From positions 1-36,820 of IMG/VR virus record IMGVR_UViG_3300008624_000035: a stretch of 36,820 nt of DNA; one strand, 5' to 3'. Below are positions 1-8,514 of this stretch, one piece after another. This DNA is from a virus. Positions within the stretch are counted from its first letter, which is position 1. The number at the start of each line of letters is the position of its first letter. A program made the translations under genes and the position numbers. The notes under the pieces are model-generated. The model worked only from the letters and a program-made list of their open reading frames with translations. It made no database searches and was not told the DNA's origin.

Positions 1-488
1 CGAGGACCACCGAAGCCACTACCATCAGTGCTGACCAAGTCGACACCGCCAGTGATTTGTGAACCAACCTGATTCGTACCATAAATGGACTTGTCAGCAA
101 GGTTACCAAACCGGTCGGTTTGTGGCCCCGTACTGTCTCCCAAATTGGGCGAGAACACGAAGTCCAGGAAGAAGATGAGACCCGAGGGTAAGCTCATCGG
201 CTGAACACTAACAAGATCGTTAGCAATCAGTCCTGCAAAAACACGACGGACGATGGGGAACGCGACGGCTGCAAAGCCTTCAACATCACCACCAGACATC
301 GTAGAGTTTTCACGAAGAAGCTCTTTAGCTTGGTTCTCAAGTAACCTAGCCATAGACTGCTTCTTACGGTCATTATCAAGACCCTCTAAAAGTCCTGTGC
401 GCTCCCACTTTGATAACAAAGCGTGACCTTCTGCGCGCATATCACGGTTGACAACACCTTCGGTCAACCTATCAATAATACCAGCCAT
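1..488 (-). CDS. 23: Major capsid protein, T4 gp23-like (N-terminal part only)
   Basis: Only the first 162 codons are in the window; the gene continues past the left edge. In T4-like phages gp23 builds the hexamers of the head shell and its N-terminal piece is removed by the gp21 protease during maturation. My translation shows the gp23-family N-terminal region: a WERTGLLEGL stretch, then MARLLENQAKELLRE, then a domain with AAVAFPIVRRVFAGLIAND and VSVQPMSLPSGLIFFLDF. The ATG at 488 has a strong Shine-Dalgarno AAGGAG at 505-500. It follows the scaffold gene after a 38-base gap, the same 22-23 order as T4. Identification is by recognised family sequence and by synteny. Confidence 0.93.
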   Translation of the reverse strand, partial: MAGIIDRLTEGVVNRDMRAEGHALLSKWERTGLLEGLDNDRKKQSMARLLENQAKELLRENSTMSGGDVEGFAAVAFPIVRRVFAGLIANDLVSVQPMSLPSGLIFFLDFVFSPNLGDSTGPQTDRFGNLADKSIYGTNQVGSQITGGVDLVSTDGSGFGGP

Positions 489-526
489 TTTTAAAATATC
501 TCCTTATATAATTGTATTTTGGCATC

Positions 527-1705
527 TCATTTGATGCCTGCTAGTCTTTTCATCCTTTCCGCAATGGGATCGGATGGAGTGCTCTCTTGACGAGAAGCAC
601 GAATAACAGAAGTGCTGCGGCGAGTAATGGCTTCACTCAACGATTGTGGGCCGCGCTGTGGTGCGGCCGGCGTTGCGTTTTCAAGCGTATGATATATCGT
701 CTTGGCTTCTGTTACTGAACCAGCTTTCGAAATAGCGTCGGCAATCTTTGTTTTTTGCCGCTCATTTAAGGAGGTATTTCTGAGCACACGGTTCGTGTAA
801 AGCAAGCGAGCATTAGAAAGGTTGACATCATTCAATCCTTGTCGTAATTCTCCAGTTACTTGCTTATATTGTTCAAGGGACTCGTTAAGTTGTTTATTTT
901 CGAAAACTAACTCTTCTTGAGCCTTCTTTAAAGTATCTAATTCATCTTGGAAATCAGTGCTGCGACGATGTGCTAGCGCTCTCTCCAATTCATATTTCAT
1001 ATCTTCTGAGGAGCGGCCGGCCCAACCTTTTAAGGTGGCGCCCATGTCTACCGTCAATCTTTCGACGATATCCTCAATTAATTCATCAGTGATTTCTAAG
1101 CCTTCGGCTGACATCTCTGCGGCATCGACGTTTTCATCATCTTCTTTCTTCGAGCCGGGGTTCAGGAGACTATTCATTTGATCATCGTCTGCTTCGGCTT
1201 CGGCTGCTGCCGAGACACCGGGTGATTGCACTTCCTCAAGATCCTCTTCGTCTTCTGACAGGAGTTCTACCAGTGTTTGTTCATTGAGGTTGATCTCTTG
1301 TTCATCGTGGAGAGTTCGAACTGCTTCTTGCAGAGCATCAAGGTTAATCTCTATCTCGACGTCTTCTCCACTACGCGGAAGACGTTCTAAATTTTCGCCT
1401 TCGTTCTCTGAAAGGTTGTCCGTCGCGGCAAGGGGAATATTTGCGGCTACTTGTTCTCCAGTGCCCGCGTCAGTTTCGGCGCCCATCGGATCCATACCAC
1501 CTTCGGGGGCCCCTAGGTCCATTGCGGGGGGCGCTTCTAATTCTGCGCCTAGTGGATCTTCCATCTCATCCTGTTCTAATAACTTAGTCAGGGTTTCGCG
1601 AACTTCTGTTGCGTATTTGTCAATCACGGTAGTTTCCGCGCTTTTTAAAGCTGCTTCACGCAAGCTTTGAGCGTCGACGATGGCGTCTTTCAAAAGAGTG
1701 GACAT
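527..1705 (-). CDS. 22: Prohead core scaffold protein, T4 gp22-like
   Basis: A 392-residue, strongly acidic protein with an N-terminal helix, a long Pro/Ala/Glu/Asp-rich low-complexity section (about residues 45-200) and a helical, probably coiled-coil section (about 205-345). This architecture and the position directly before the capsid gene fit the T4 gp22 scaffold, which fills the prohead and is degraded by the gp21 protease. The last residues, ERMKRLAGIK, form a basic/hydrophobic tail that echoes the C-terminus of the 356-residue protein at 9651-10721 (RRWHQLAGI). The ATG at 1705 has a good ribosome site, TAGGAG. Sequence-level recognition is moderate; gene order makes the call firm. Confidence 0.85.
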   Translation of the reverse strand: MSTLLKDAIVDAQSLREAALKSAETTVIDKYATEVRETLTKLLEQDEMEDPLGAELEAPPAMDLGAPEGGMDPMGAETDAGTGEQVAANIPLAATDNLSENEGENLERLPRSGEDVEIEINLDALQEAVRTLHDEQEINLNEQTLVELLSEDEEDLEEVQSPGVSAAAEAEADDDQMNSLLNPGSKKEDDENVDAAEMSAEGLEITDELIEDIVERLTVDMGATLKGWAGRSSEDMKYELERALAHRRSTDFQDELDTLKKAQEELVFENKQLNESLEQYKQVTGELRQGLNDVNLSNARLLYTNRVLRNTSLNERQKTKIADAISKAGSVTEAKTIYHTLENATPAAPQRGPQSLSEAITRRSTSVIRASRQESTPSDPIAERMKRLAGIK

Positions 1706-1736
1706 TAATATACTCCTAAAATGATACTAATTCAAA

Positions 1737-1746
1737 ATAAATAGTA
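1737..1746 (-). promoter_or_regulatory. Recurrent intergenic motif ACTATTTAT, candidate late promoter
   Basis: On the minus strand TACTATTTAT lies 31 bases before the scaffold ATG, in the 100-base gap after the fibre gene. The same ACTATTTAT core occurs at 5131-5140, 8977-8986, 34405-34414 and 34435-34444, always between the end of one structural gene and the ribosome site of the next. Placement suggests a phage late promoter. However, T4 late promoters read TATAAATA in the direction of transcription, and here that reading is on the opposite strand, so the role is inferred. A weak hairpin (CCTCT/AGAGG) with a short T run precedes it at about 1762-1785. Confidence 0.35.
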
Positions 1747-1805
1747 TTTTATATCGTAAAACACCTCTTTTTATATAGGAGAGGCACTGTTAACACTTAG
1801 ATATA

Positions 1806-3989
1806 CTATGGAAGCGGCATTGACACGCCAATAATGGCCCAAGTATAAGCTCCTCCCCCCGCAGCTAGAGCCTGAATTCGTATTCCTTCGGTGGCTTCGA
1901 GAGATTGTAAAGCAGCATTATCAATCAGTTCGCTCCCGTTGGGACGCACTTCTGCTTCACGGTGAGCGCTAATATTTTTAATATAAAACACACTCCCATC
2001 GACCGTAGATGCAGCTGGTAGCGAAGCGGTAATGTTAGTCAGTGAACCGCTCATGTAAATGATATTATCAGAAATCGCCACACTATAATTTGAAGTTTTT
2101 ACTGCGTAGGGGAGCTTCAGCCCATATCCTACTACCAAGTTGGAACAACTTAATGCAGTTCCCGTGGCGCCCGAAGAACCAGTGCTAAAAGATAAAGCTC
2201 CATCTGACATAAAGCTTCCATCGGTGCTTCTCAAAAATTGAATATCGCCGGCGCCTCCGGACCCCGTAGCGTCGGTGGCTACATTTGTCAAGTTCGCACC
2301 GTCACCATAGAATGCGGATGCTGAAATGTTTACCGAAGCTGTGAGAGTGCCGGCGACATCAACAGTGCCAGCGGCGGGGTCTAAAGTAATATCTCCATCC
2401 ACATCAAATACCAGATGGGCTGCAGTAGCATTGTCATCAACTGTTGAGATCGTGGTTGCGCCATGGGTAGTGGTTTGAATCTGGAAGTAATCGCCACTAT
2501 CGGCTGAACTTTCAATTCTAAGATCGACACCACCGTCCTCAACATCAAGTTGGATTCCGTAGTTGACGTCTCCGCCCCCAGCTTCGATTCTTGCCCCTTG
2601 GACAAGGCTGCTGCCGTTTGTTCCGCCTTGCGCGTTAATAAACACACCGTATAGAAAGGCTCCGCCGGCGTCAGCAGCGTGCGAAAGCGTCGGGGTGACG
2701 TGTAAGCCATACATGTAGTTGTTGCCGTTGGTGGCTGTCGTGTTATCCATGTCAAGTTGGATACCATACATGGTGTTGTCTGACGTGGAAGCGCCGGTCT
2801 TATCCCAGTCTATGTGCAAGCCGGTTATTGAGGCTTCAGTGAGATCCGAGTAATTCTTGTCTAGTTTTATTCCTGTTGTGCCACCGTCTGACTGAACTGC
2901 TAGTGCTTGGGCGTTAATTGCTGCAGCATTATTCTGAATTATGAGCGCGGTTTTTCTTGTTCCCGTGTTTGATGAAGCGTCGTCAATATAAAGAGCGTTA
3001 CCCGTCGTTAAGGCGTCAGCAGATATGCGCAAAGCTTTGGCTGTTGTTATGGAATCTGCGTTGATATTAACAGCATTGTTGGTATCTTCTGCGTGATCAA
3101 TAGTAAGTGTGGGTTTCGCCTGAGCAGCGTCACCTGCAATCTCTAACACAGCGGCCGGCGTATCGGTGGAAACACCAATACTAACAGCATCATTTGCAGC
3201 GTCAACAAAAATCATATGTGTGTCGTTAACCGACTCAACCCTAAAGTCAACATCAACACCACCTTCGTTAAAAGTTGCTTCGTTTTGAGTGTCCTCGGTG
3301 AGATCTAGAAAATTGACGCCGCCGGCTTGAAAGTTTATGTCATCCTCTGTAAAGTTAATAAATGTATCTGTATCGCCTATATGAACGATCTTGTCAGAGA
3401 CACCTAAGTCTGTTCCATCAAAAGTTAGATTTGACTCTACAGTTGCCTCGCCACCGTTTTTATATGTCGCAACACCATTAGCAGTAGAGCCATCCCATAC
3501 GATTCCTGATGGTGGCAAATTACTCAAATTAGAACCATCGCCATAAAAAGCGGCTCCGGAGACATTAAGAGAACTTGACACATGTGCGCTATCAATAGTG
3601 GTTGTGGCAGTATAAAGAGCAGAGCCAGTGACACCAAGAGAGGCAGACGCATTCCCTACTATAACCAAATCGGCGCCGTCGTATGTTAAACCACTTTCGC
3701 CTTGAACAGTAGTACTATTTACCGAAGTGATAACACGATTGTCTGCGGCGCTATTGTAGGTCGTGATTGCAGCGGGAGTCAGTCCCGTAAGATTGGAGCC
3801 ATCGCCATAAAAAGCGGAGCCTGAGACATTTACAGAGCAAGATACATGCGCATTAGCAATCGTCAGGCGCCCTATGTTATTAGTTTTAAAGGTAATCTCA
3901 TCGCTACCGAAATCAATTTGAGTATCGGTATCCTCTTCGTTGAGAATATCGCCTAGTCCACGGGGGCCCTTTGAGGTGTTATAAGCCAT
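1806..3989 (-). CDS. Fibre-like virion protein 1 of 5 (727 residues)
   Basis: The largest of five tandem fibre-like genes. It begins MAYNTSKGPRGLGDIL and is rich in Ser, Thr, Asn, Gly and Asp with beta-repeat texture. The motif FYGDGSNLTGL or close variants (FYGDGSNLSNL, FYGDGANLTNV) occurs three times, near residues 60, 150 and 560, each after an xVSGSAF- or NISASAF-type strand. This motif is common in phage tail-fibre and head-fibre shafts. The last 75 residues (SLPAAS..., FYIKN..., ELIDN..., YTWAIIG) match a C-terminal domain shared with the four genes upstream. Probable role: trimeric fibre for receptor or surface attachment, as a tail fibre or a head decoration. The ATG has a GGAGAACC site. 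Specific receptor unknown. Confidence 0.7.
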   Translation of the reverse strand: MAYNTSKGPRGLGDILNEEDTDTQIDFGSDEITFKTNNIGRLTIANAHVSCSVNVSGSAFYGDGSNLTGLTPAAITTYNSAADNRVITSVNSTTVQGESGLTYDGADLVIVGNASASLGVTGSALYTATTTIDSAHVSSSLNVSGAAFYGDGSNLSNLPPSGIVWDGSTANGVATYKNGGEATVESNLTFDGTDLGVSDKIVHIGDTDTFINFTEDDINFQAGGVNFLDLTEDTQNEATFNEGGVDVDFRVESVNDTHMIFVDAANDAVSIGVSTDTPAAVLEIAGDAAQAKPTLTIDHAEDTNNAVNINADSITTAKALRISADALTTGNALYIDDASSNTGTRKTALIIQNNAAAINAQALAVQSDGGTTGIKLDKNYSDLTEASITGLHIDWDKTGASTSDNTMYGIQLDMDNTTATNGNNYMYGLHVTPTLSHAADAGGAFLYGVFINAQGGTNGSSLVQGARIEAGGGDVNYGIQLDVEDGGVDLRIESSADSGDYFQIQTTTHGATTISTVDDNATAAHLVFDVDGDITLDPAAGTVDVAGTLTASVNISASAFYGDGANLTNVATDATGSGGAGDIQFLRSTDGSFMSDGALSFSTGSSGATGTALSCSNLVVGYGLKLPYAVKTSNYSVAISDNIIYMSGSLTNITASLPAASTVDGSVFYIKNISAHREAEVRPNGSELIDNAALQSLEATEGIRIQALAAGGGAYTWAIIGVSMPLP

Positions 3990-4021
3990 TAATTAGGTTC
4001 TCCATTTTTACTAACTAGAAA

Positions 4022-5086
4022 TCAAGTTCCTCTAGATCCAATAATCCACCAATTTATTCCATCTGATTGAAGCGTGCGTGAGGCGCCATTCATTTTAAGA
4101 GTGACGTTATCAAACCTGTCAATTGAGCCGCCGGCGCTTTTAATCATTAAACTATGAGACCGAAGGGTATACTTTGTCGAGTTAATGCCCTTAATGTTGA
4201 TCATTCTTCCCTCATTTTGAGTAGCATCGGGTAGTGTGATACACGCACTAGTGTTTGAAACATCCGCTAACAGCGTGTAATCGTCTTGCTGTACAGTATA
4301 GTCGCCACTAATAGTTTTTATCGCTTGATGTAGCGCGCCGTCCTGATGAAGCGACCCACCTACTGTTAAGCTATTGGTCGTCGTCAATGAAATCATATCA
4401 CAATGACCATCGACATTTAGGATTTGCTTTGTAGGGTTAAAAGTCAATCCAGCGCTTCCGCCAAAACCAGTCCCCTTCTTAAATTGTAAGCTATTAACTT
4501 GGCCCCCAGGGTGCTTGAGTTTAGAATGTAAGTAATCATCATGCAATACTTGCAATGTGGTCTTGCGCAGTTCATTTTTAGAGACATCATATATCAATAA
4601 TAAATCTGGATCTGCCAATGTTTGACCTTGGGTGCGAATAGACAAGGGGGTCGTTGGGTCAATGATGAGTTGATTATTGTGCACTGACAGTCCTCCTCGA
4701 CTACCGAGGGGTAATGTGGCGGCAGGAACTGTTCCTTCAAGGGCCGCGGCGGGGATCTCAGTTAATTTCTTAGCAGACCCATTGAACACCTCGAAGGCGG
4801 CCTCTTGCCCTGAGAGAGTGCTATTCTTATATGTAAGATTGGGCGCGCCAGTTGCGGTAGTATTTCCGTTACAAATTAAAATGGCGCCGGGCGTATTGTT
4901 AGAAATAGTCTCAAGGGCCGTAGGTCTTAATGGTGTTCCATCAAGTAGTTTAAACTGTTTAGCGCTAATGTTATTTAAAAATGTTTTGGTGCCGCTAATC
5001 TCCTGATCCGACTCTTTGTCGAGCATATTTTGAGATAAAGAATCTTGAGTTTCTTTTACGTTAGTAGCAGTAATATTATAAGCCAT
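4022..5086 (-). CDS. Fibre-like virion protein 2 of 5 (354 residues)
   Basis: Begins MAYNITATNVKETQDSLSQN, sharing the MAYN start with its downstream neighbour. The middle is beta-rich and polar, with a GLTFNPTKQILNVDG stretch typical of phage fibre shafts. The C-terminal domain (about residues 265-354) reads DYTLLAD, ACITLPDAT, INIKGINS, SIDRFDNV, then NWWIIG. It aligns with the C-termini of the other four fibre-like genes. The ribosome site is weak (GGACCC), unlike most genes here. The gene stands alone behind a terminator (5141-5178) and a candidate promoter, so it may be expressed separately from the gene before it. Function as a fibre or receptor-binding protein is inferred from composition, repeats and context. 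Confidence 0.65.
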   Translation of the reverse strand: MAYNITATNVKETQDSLSQNMLDKESDQEISGTKTFLNNISAKQFKLLDGTPLRPTALETISNNTPGAILICNGNTTATGAPNLTYKNSTLSGQEAAFEVFNGSAKKLTEIPAAALEGTVPAATLPLGSRGGLSVHNNQLIIDPTTPLSIRTQGQTLADPDLLLIYDVSKNELRKTTLQVLHDDYLHSKLKHPGGQVNSLQFKKGTGFGGSAGLTFNPTKQILNVDGHCDMISLTTTNSLTVGGSLHQDGALHQAIKTISGDYTVQQDDYTLLADVSNTSACITLPDATQNEGRMINIKGINSTKYTLRSHSLMIKSAGGSIDRFDNVTLKMNGASRTLQSDGINWWIIGSRGT

Positions 5087-5118
5087 AAGAAGGGTCCATT
5101 GTAAATAGAATATTATTT

Positions 5119-5140
5119 TATTTATCTGCTATAAATAGTT
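5119..5140 (-). promoter_or_regulatory. Candidate late promoter region
   Basis: Just after the terminator and before the 4022-5086 gene, the minus strand carries AACTATTTATAG (about 5140-5129) followed by GATAAATA (5126-5119). GATAAATA matches the core of T4-type late promoters (TATAAATA) in the correct orientation and lies 33 bases before the ATG. Presence of both elements directly downstream of a terminator supports a promoter here. No experimental support. Confidence 0.45.
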
Positions 5141-5178
5141 TATAAAAAAGAGGACGCCCCCCACAAGGAGGGGCGCCC
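5141..5178 (-). terminator. Rho-independent terminator
   Basis: Read on the minus strand, GGGCGCCCC (5178-5170) pairs with GGGGCGTCC (5160-5152) to give a nine-pair GC-rich stem with one G-U wobble and a nine-base loop. A TCTTTTTTAT tract follows directly. It lies 45 bases past the stop of the 5223-6806 gene. The wobble pairs only in minus-strand RNA (the plus-strand version has an A-C mismatch), which agrees with all genes running on this strand. Confidence 0.9.
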
Positions 5179-5222
5179 AATATTTTAAAGAATGAAATTC
5201 TTCATCTGAAACAAGTTCGAGA

Positions 5223-6806
5223 TTAAAAGATCTTCCACTTACCAGCAGAGTCAGTATCGACGCACATAAGCGAGATAGAACCATTGTCTGAGTTAAGTTC
5301 GAGATCAACATCTACAGCCAAGTCATCGATTGAATCATTAGCGTTAACAGCCACGGTCAGCGTGTTGCCGTCCAAGCCCGTTACTTTGACGCGATAGATC
5401 TCACCTTCGGAAATGCTACTGCAACGCGGCAGAGTCCAGGTGCGATTTGCAGCGAAACTTCCTGTAGCAACATTCATGCCACCACTCAGAAGTTGATTGC
5501 CGTGTACGCCGTGAACTTCCACAGCCTCGTTACCAGCACCGATGTAAGTCTTAAGTCGAGACAAAGTACTCTTACGGTTTGTTCCACCAGCACCATCATC
5601 AACAATGAACAAGTCAGCGTCTACCAGAGCAGCGCCAATGTCAGTTGCACCGTCGATGTCAAGATTGGCGACAGCGAATGCGCCATCGGTACAATCAAGA
5701 CTGGTGAAAGTACCAGCGCGAGCAGTGTCGGCGCCGATAATACCATCAATGTTAGTACCAATTAAGTCGGTCGACGTAATAGACGTGGCAGTCGTGACAG
5801 TACCGAGATCAGCAATGGTCGTGCCATTAAATGTAGTACCCTTTTTAAATTTAATGTTATCATCGCCATCAGTAGAAAAGATCATGAAATCATTGCCACC
5901 GGAGTCTTCAACAAGCAGACCGGTAGCTAAACCATCATTGATCGTAATCTTGTTGGTGCCAGTATTACCATCAAAGTTAATATTCAAACCCGATGCATCT
6001 GCATCGGATTGAATAGTGTCGGCCTCCAGAACTCCAACGTTTGTGATGTCGCCATCACTAACGCTTAAGCTCGTTCCGATAAGAGCGGCAAAAGTACCAG
6101 CACCTGCAGAAGCGGCACCGATAGTGACGCCGTCGAGAGAACCACCGTTAATGTCGGCAGTCGTGACAGTACCGAGATCAGCAATAGTTGTGCCATTAAA
6201 TGTACTGTTCTTTCCAAAAGTAATTTGTTCAGACCCGTCCGTTGTAACAAACTTGAGGTAAGAATTCGCACCTTGTGTAACATCAAGCGCAATTGCCAGA
6301 TTGTCAGTAAGTGACATTTTATTAGTGCCACTGTCACCACCGAAAATAACATCAAGACCATTTGCTGCATCAGCAACACTGATGCTATCACAGTCGATAT
6401 CCCCAACATTAGAGATGTTGTTGTCGCCCATATCCAGAGCTTCACCTTGAGTGCCAAGACTCGTCAGAGACGAAGCGACGACTGCGCTACCAAGAGTAGT
6501 TGCGTTAAGAACGCTGGTACCTTGAATACTGTAGTAATCTCCGCTTTGCGAAAGATTAACGCCGTTGGCGCCTACCGCAAAAATATCCGTCGTCGCGGCC
6601 GCAACCACGAGTTCTGAACCATTCCAGTATAACGCACCATCAGCCGATCCATCGGCACCAAGTCCGAATACACCTGCTGCTGCGGCGCGAGATGTCGCAT
6701 CAGAATTGATCGCCATCATTTTGTCAGTTTCAACATTAGAATAGTTGAAGTCCATACCGCCCGAAAGCTGTGCCTCCATACTACCCGATTGAAATAAATA
6801 AGCCAT
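5223..6806 (-). CDS. Fibre-like virion protein 3 of 5 (527 residues), repeat-bearing
   Basis: A Gly/Asp/Thr/Ala-rich, beta-repeat protein. FNGTTIADLGTVTTA occurs twice, about 123 residues apart, each followed by a variant of DGVTIGA...AGTF, a motif widespread in cyanophage and other marine phage fibres. Sections of about 100-120 residues carry N..GTNK(I/M)(S/T) and related strands, so the shaft seems built by tandem duplication. The C-terminal domain (from about residue 450: WTLPRC, YRVKVTG, DSIDD, KWKIF) is the one shared by the five fibre-like genes. It ends at a strong terminator. GGAGGG lies 11 bases before the ATG. Probable fibre; whether it sits on tail or head is not shown. Confidence 0.7.
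   Translation of the reverse strand: MAYLFQSGSMEAQLSGGMDFNYSNVETDKMMAINSDATSRAAAAGVFGLGADGSADGALYWNGSELVVAAATTDIFAVGANGVNLSQSGDYYSIQGTSVLNATTLGSAVVASSLTSLGTQGEALDMGDNNISNVGDIDCDSISVADAANGLDVIFGGDSGTNKMSLTDNLAIALDVTQGANSYLKFVTTDGSEQITFGKNSTFNGTTIADLGTVTTADINGGSLDGVTIGAASAGAGTFAALIGTSLSVSDGDITNVGVLEADTIQSDADASGLNINFDGNTGTNKITINDGLATGLLVEDSGGNDFMIFSTDGDDNIKFKKGTTFNGTTIADLGTVTTATSITSTDLIGTNIDGIIGADTARAGTFTSLDCTDGAFAVANLDIDGATDIGAALVDADLFIVDDGAGGTNRKSTLSRLKTYIGAGNEAVEVHGVHGNQLLSGGMNVATGSFAANRTWTLPRCSSISEGEIYRVKVTGLDGNTLTVAVNANDSIDDLAVDVDLELNSDNGSISLMCVDTDSAGKWKIF
5787..5835. repeat. Direct repeat copy A inside fibre gene
   Basis: This 49-base segment matches 6156-6204, exactly 369 bases (123 codons) away, with two differences that I can see. 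It encodes FNGTTIADLGTVTTA. The in-frame spacing shows an internal duplication of a shaft module. Confidence 0.85.
6156..6204. repeat. Direct repeat copy B inside fibre gene
   Basis: Second copy of the 49-base segment at 5787-5835. High nucleotide identity over the repeat, against a more diverged surrounding module, suggests a recent copy or gene conversion within the fibre shaft. Confidence 0.85.
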
Positions 6807-6844
6807 TTTTAAAAACCCTCCATATTATAGTTTTTTTTAGGCAG

Positions 6845-6891
6845 GATGCTTGTTATACAGCAAGCACCCCAAGCACCACATTTGCATGTGG
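6845..6891 (-). other. Two adjacent hairpins in the leader of a fibre gene
   Basis: The 122-base gap 6807-6928 holds two inverted repeats. CCACAT/ATGTGG (6876-6881 with 6886-6891) has a four-base loop. GGTGCTTG/CAAGCATC (minus strand 6868-6861 with 6852-6845) has an eight-base loop and one G-U pair. On the minus strand the second is followed by an A run, not a T run, so it does not look like a normal terminator. It could be an RNA stability or processing element, or a weak barrier between the 6929-7726 gene and the 5223-6806 gene. Confidence 0.5.
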
Positions 6892-6928
6892 GCTCGCTAT
6901 TAATTAGTTGGCGCCAGTATATAAAAAC

Positions 6929-7726
6929 TCAATAAATAAAGTATTTATCGGACCCATTACAATAAATCGAGATTGATGCGTGAGGGGACATCAAAACTAC
7001 TGCATTTTGTCCATCAATAGTCTGGGATCCGCTGGTCCTAATCGTTATATTGTTGTTATCAGCGTTGCCACTCTCGTCCTTTACCACATAAGTTTGGCCG
7101 CTGTCCAATAGAGCAGCATTTAAGAGGCGAATTTCTATGGCTGTATTGGTAGAATCCACGCCTAGATAATAATCGTTTTTAGAAGCTGTTACATGACCAC
7201 TCACCGATACTCGATTCAAGGATAAGCCGCCGGCTAAAATCATTGCCGATCCATAAAATGCTGAAGCAGACACATTAACACTAGAGGAAACAGTGCCGCT
7301 AACCACCAGTTGATGAGTGGGTGATGTCTGTCCACCAACATTAAGACTACTGGTGACATATGCGTGAGAGCCATCTATAATCGTGAAGATGCCATCACCG
7401 CCGCCGCCGCCTGTAATACCGCTAAGACGGCTTCCGTCTCCCTCCAAATAAGAGGCAGACAATCCAATGCTGGCCGTCACATACCCCGTGATTACTAATT
7501 CACTGCCATCAAAAGTGAGATTAGTTTCACACGTAAGACTATTGGCGTCTCCTCCTATGTTGGTGAGAATAGCATTATCGGTAGGATTGGTTACCCGCGG
7601 AACATTAATAACAGAGGATCCATCCGAAGTGCTTAAATTACCAGATAGGATATTCCCAACTACTAAGTCGCCAGGAATAAATTCTAGTGGAGCAAGGACG
7701 GTACCTGATAAAGTATTGTAGCCCAT
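6929..7726 (-). CDS. Fibre-like virion protein 4 of 5 (265 residues)
   Basis: Begins MGYNTLSGTVLAP, similar to the MAYN starts of two other members. It has xVTASIGLSASYLEGDGSRLSGI and NVSASAFYG strands, the same GDGS shaft motif as the 727-residue protein, plus a GGGGG hinge near residue 110. The C-terminal domain (from about residue 190: EIRLLNA, TYVVKDESG, SQTIDGQNA, ISIYCNG, YFIY) is closest to that of its upstream neighbour at 7743-8513. AGGAGGT lies 12 bases before the ATG. Likely a short fibre or fibre tip; role inferred. Confidence 0.66.
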   Translation of the reverse strand: MGYNTLSGTVLAPLEFIPGDLVVGNILSGNLSTSDGSSVINVPRVTNPTDNAILTNIGGDANSLTCETNLTFDGSELVITGYVTASIGLSASYLEGDGSRLSGITGGGGGDGIFTIIDGSHAYVTSSLNVGGQTSPTHQLVVSGTVSSSVNVSASAFYGSAMILAGGLSLNRVSVSGHVTASKNDYYLGVDSTNTAIEIRLLNAALLDSGQTYVVKDESGNADNNNITIRTSGSQTIDGQNAVVLMSPHASISIYCNGSDKYFIY

Positions 7727-7742
7727 ACGATACTTTTACCTC

Positions 7743-8513
7743 CTAGAATATATACCAATCGTGTCCGTCAGAATACAAATTAATAGCTGGCATTGTGCCA
7801 GTCAATATATAGCTAGCTTGCCCATCAATGGTATCGGGCGACGAAGAGGAAACATAAATTTTTGTTCCTGAGCGCGATGCCACCTCATCCTTAATGACAC
7901 GCAAGGATCCCGTTCCAGCTAAGGAGGCACTGGGGAGCCGATAGTTAGTGTTTGCATCGCCGGCGCGGATTCCAATAATATAGTCGCCTTGCGAACCCGT
8001 AGTGCCGGCAGTCTCTGTAATTTGTGTATATTGAACCCGTAAGCCGGGGACCGTGAGAATTCCGGCCGACTGTGAATATTCGATAGCGAGAGCAGGACCA
8101 GAGACAGAACTACTGCCATAAATTTGAAGACTGCCACTGATTTTATGGTCGGCTGTATAATCGCTTCCAAGAATAGTGTTCTGCGAAATATAAAGACTTC
8201 CCGTTCTAACGTGCGAATCGTCGGAGCTATTACCAAAATAAGTAGAGCCGGTGGCATCGATAACTGCTATGTTTTCAATGTGAAAGTGACTAGCACTAAT
8301 CGCACCGGTGACGACCAATGCGCCTGTTAATACAAGTGTATTGGCATTATAGCCGCCATACGATGCGGTATACCACAACAAGTTAGCCGAACCACTGGTC
8401 GCGTTAGAGCCGGTTACAAACTGTATTGATCCGGTGGGACCATCAGCTTGTCCTCCAGTGCTAGCAGAACCAGAGTCTTCGCAGTTTATATATGCCCATC
8501 CAAAAGTGGCCAT
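7743..8513 (-). CDS. Fibre-like virion protein 5 of 5 (256 residues)
   Basis: Starts MATFGWAYINCEDSGSAS and continues with Ser/Thr/Gly-rich beta strands (ALVVTGAISASHFHIENI, TGSLYISQNT, ISGSLQIYGSSSVSG). The C-terminal domain (from about residue 185: NYRLPSASLAG, LRVIKDE, PDTIDGQAS, INLYSDG, DWYIF) is the clearest example of the domain shared by all five fibre-like genes. It sits one base from the next upstream gene (8515-8946) and 16 bases before the next downstream one, so these three are probably one transcript. Fibre or adhesin role is inferred from composition and neighbours. Confidence 0.66.
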   Translation of the reverse strand: MATFGWAYINCEDSGSASTGGQADGPTGSIQFVTGSNATSGSANLLWYTASYGGYNANTLVLTGALVVTGAISASHFHIENIAVIDATGSTYFGNSSDDSHVRTGSLYISQNTILGSDYTADHKISGSLQIYGSSSVSGPALAIEYSQSAGILTVPGLRVQYTQITETAGTTGSQGDYIIGIRAGDANTNYRLPSASLAGTGSLRVIKDEVASRSGTKIYVSSSSPDTIDGQASYILTGTMPAINLYSDGHDWYIF

Positions 8514-8514
8514 T

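Noticed and set aside
957-1670. Open frames on the plus strand within the scaffold gene
   Set aside because: They mirror the acidic low-complexity codons of the minus-strand gene, have no ribosome site and give Ser-rich nonsense. The same holds for all other plus-strand frames.
5129-5311. Short minus-strand frame over the terminator and the end of a fibre gene
   Set aside because: It overlaps the fibre gene in another frame and would read straight through the terminator stem; no ribosome site.
6845-6891. Hairpins as a Rho-independent terminator
   Set aside because: On the minus strand the stem is followed by a run of A, not T, so it lacks the U tract.
1806-8513. Fibre genes as targets of a diversity-generating retroelement
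   Set aside because: No reverse transcriptase and no template-like repeat with adenine-biased changes were seen in the window.
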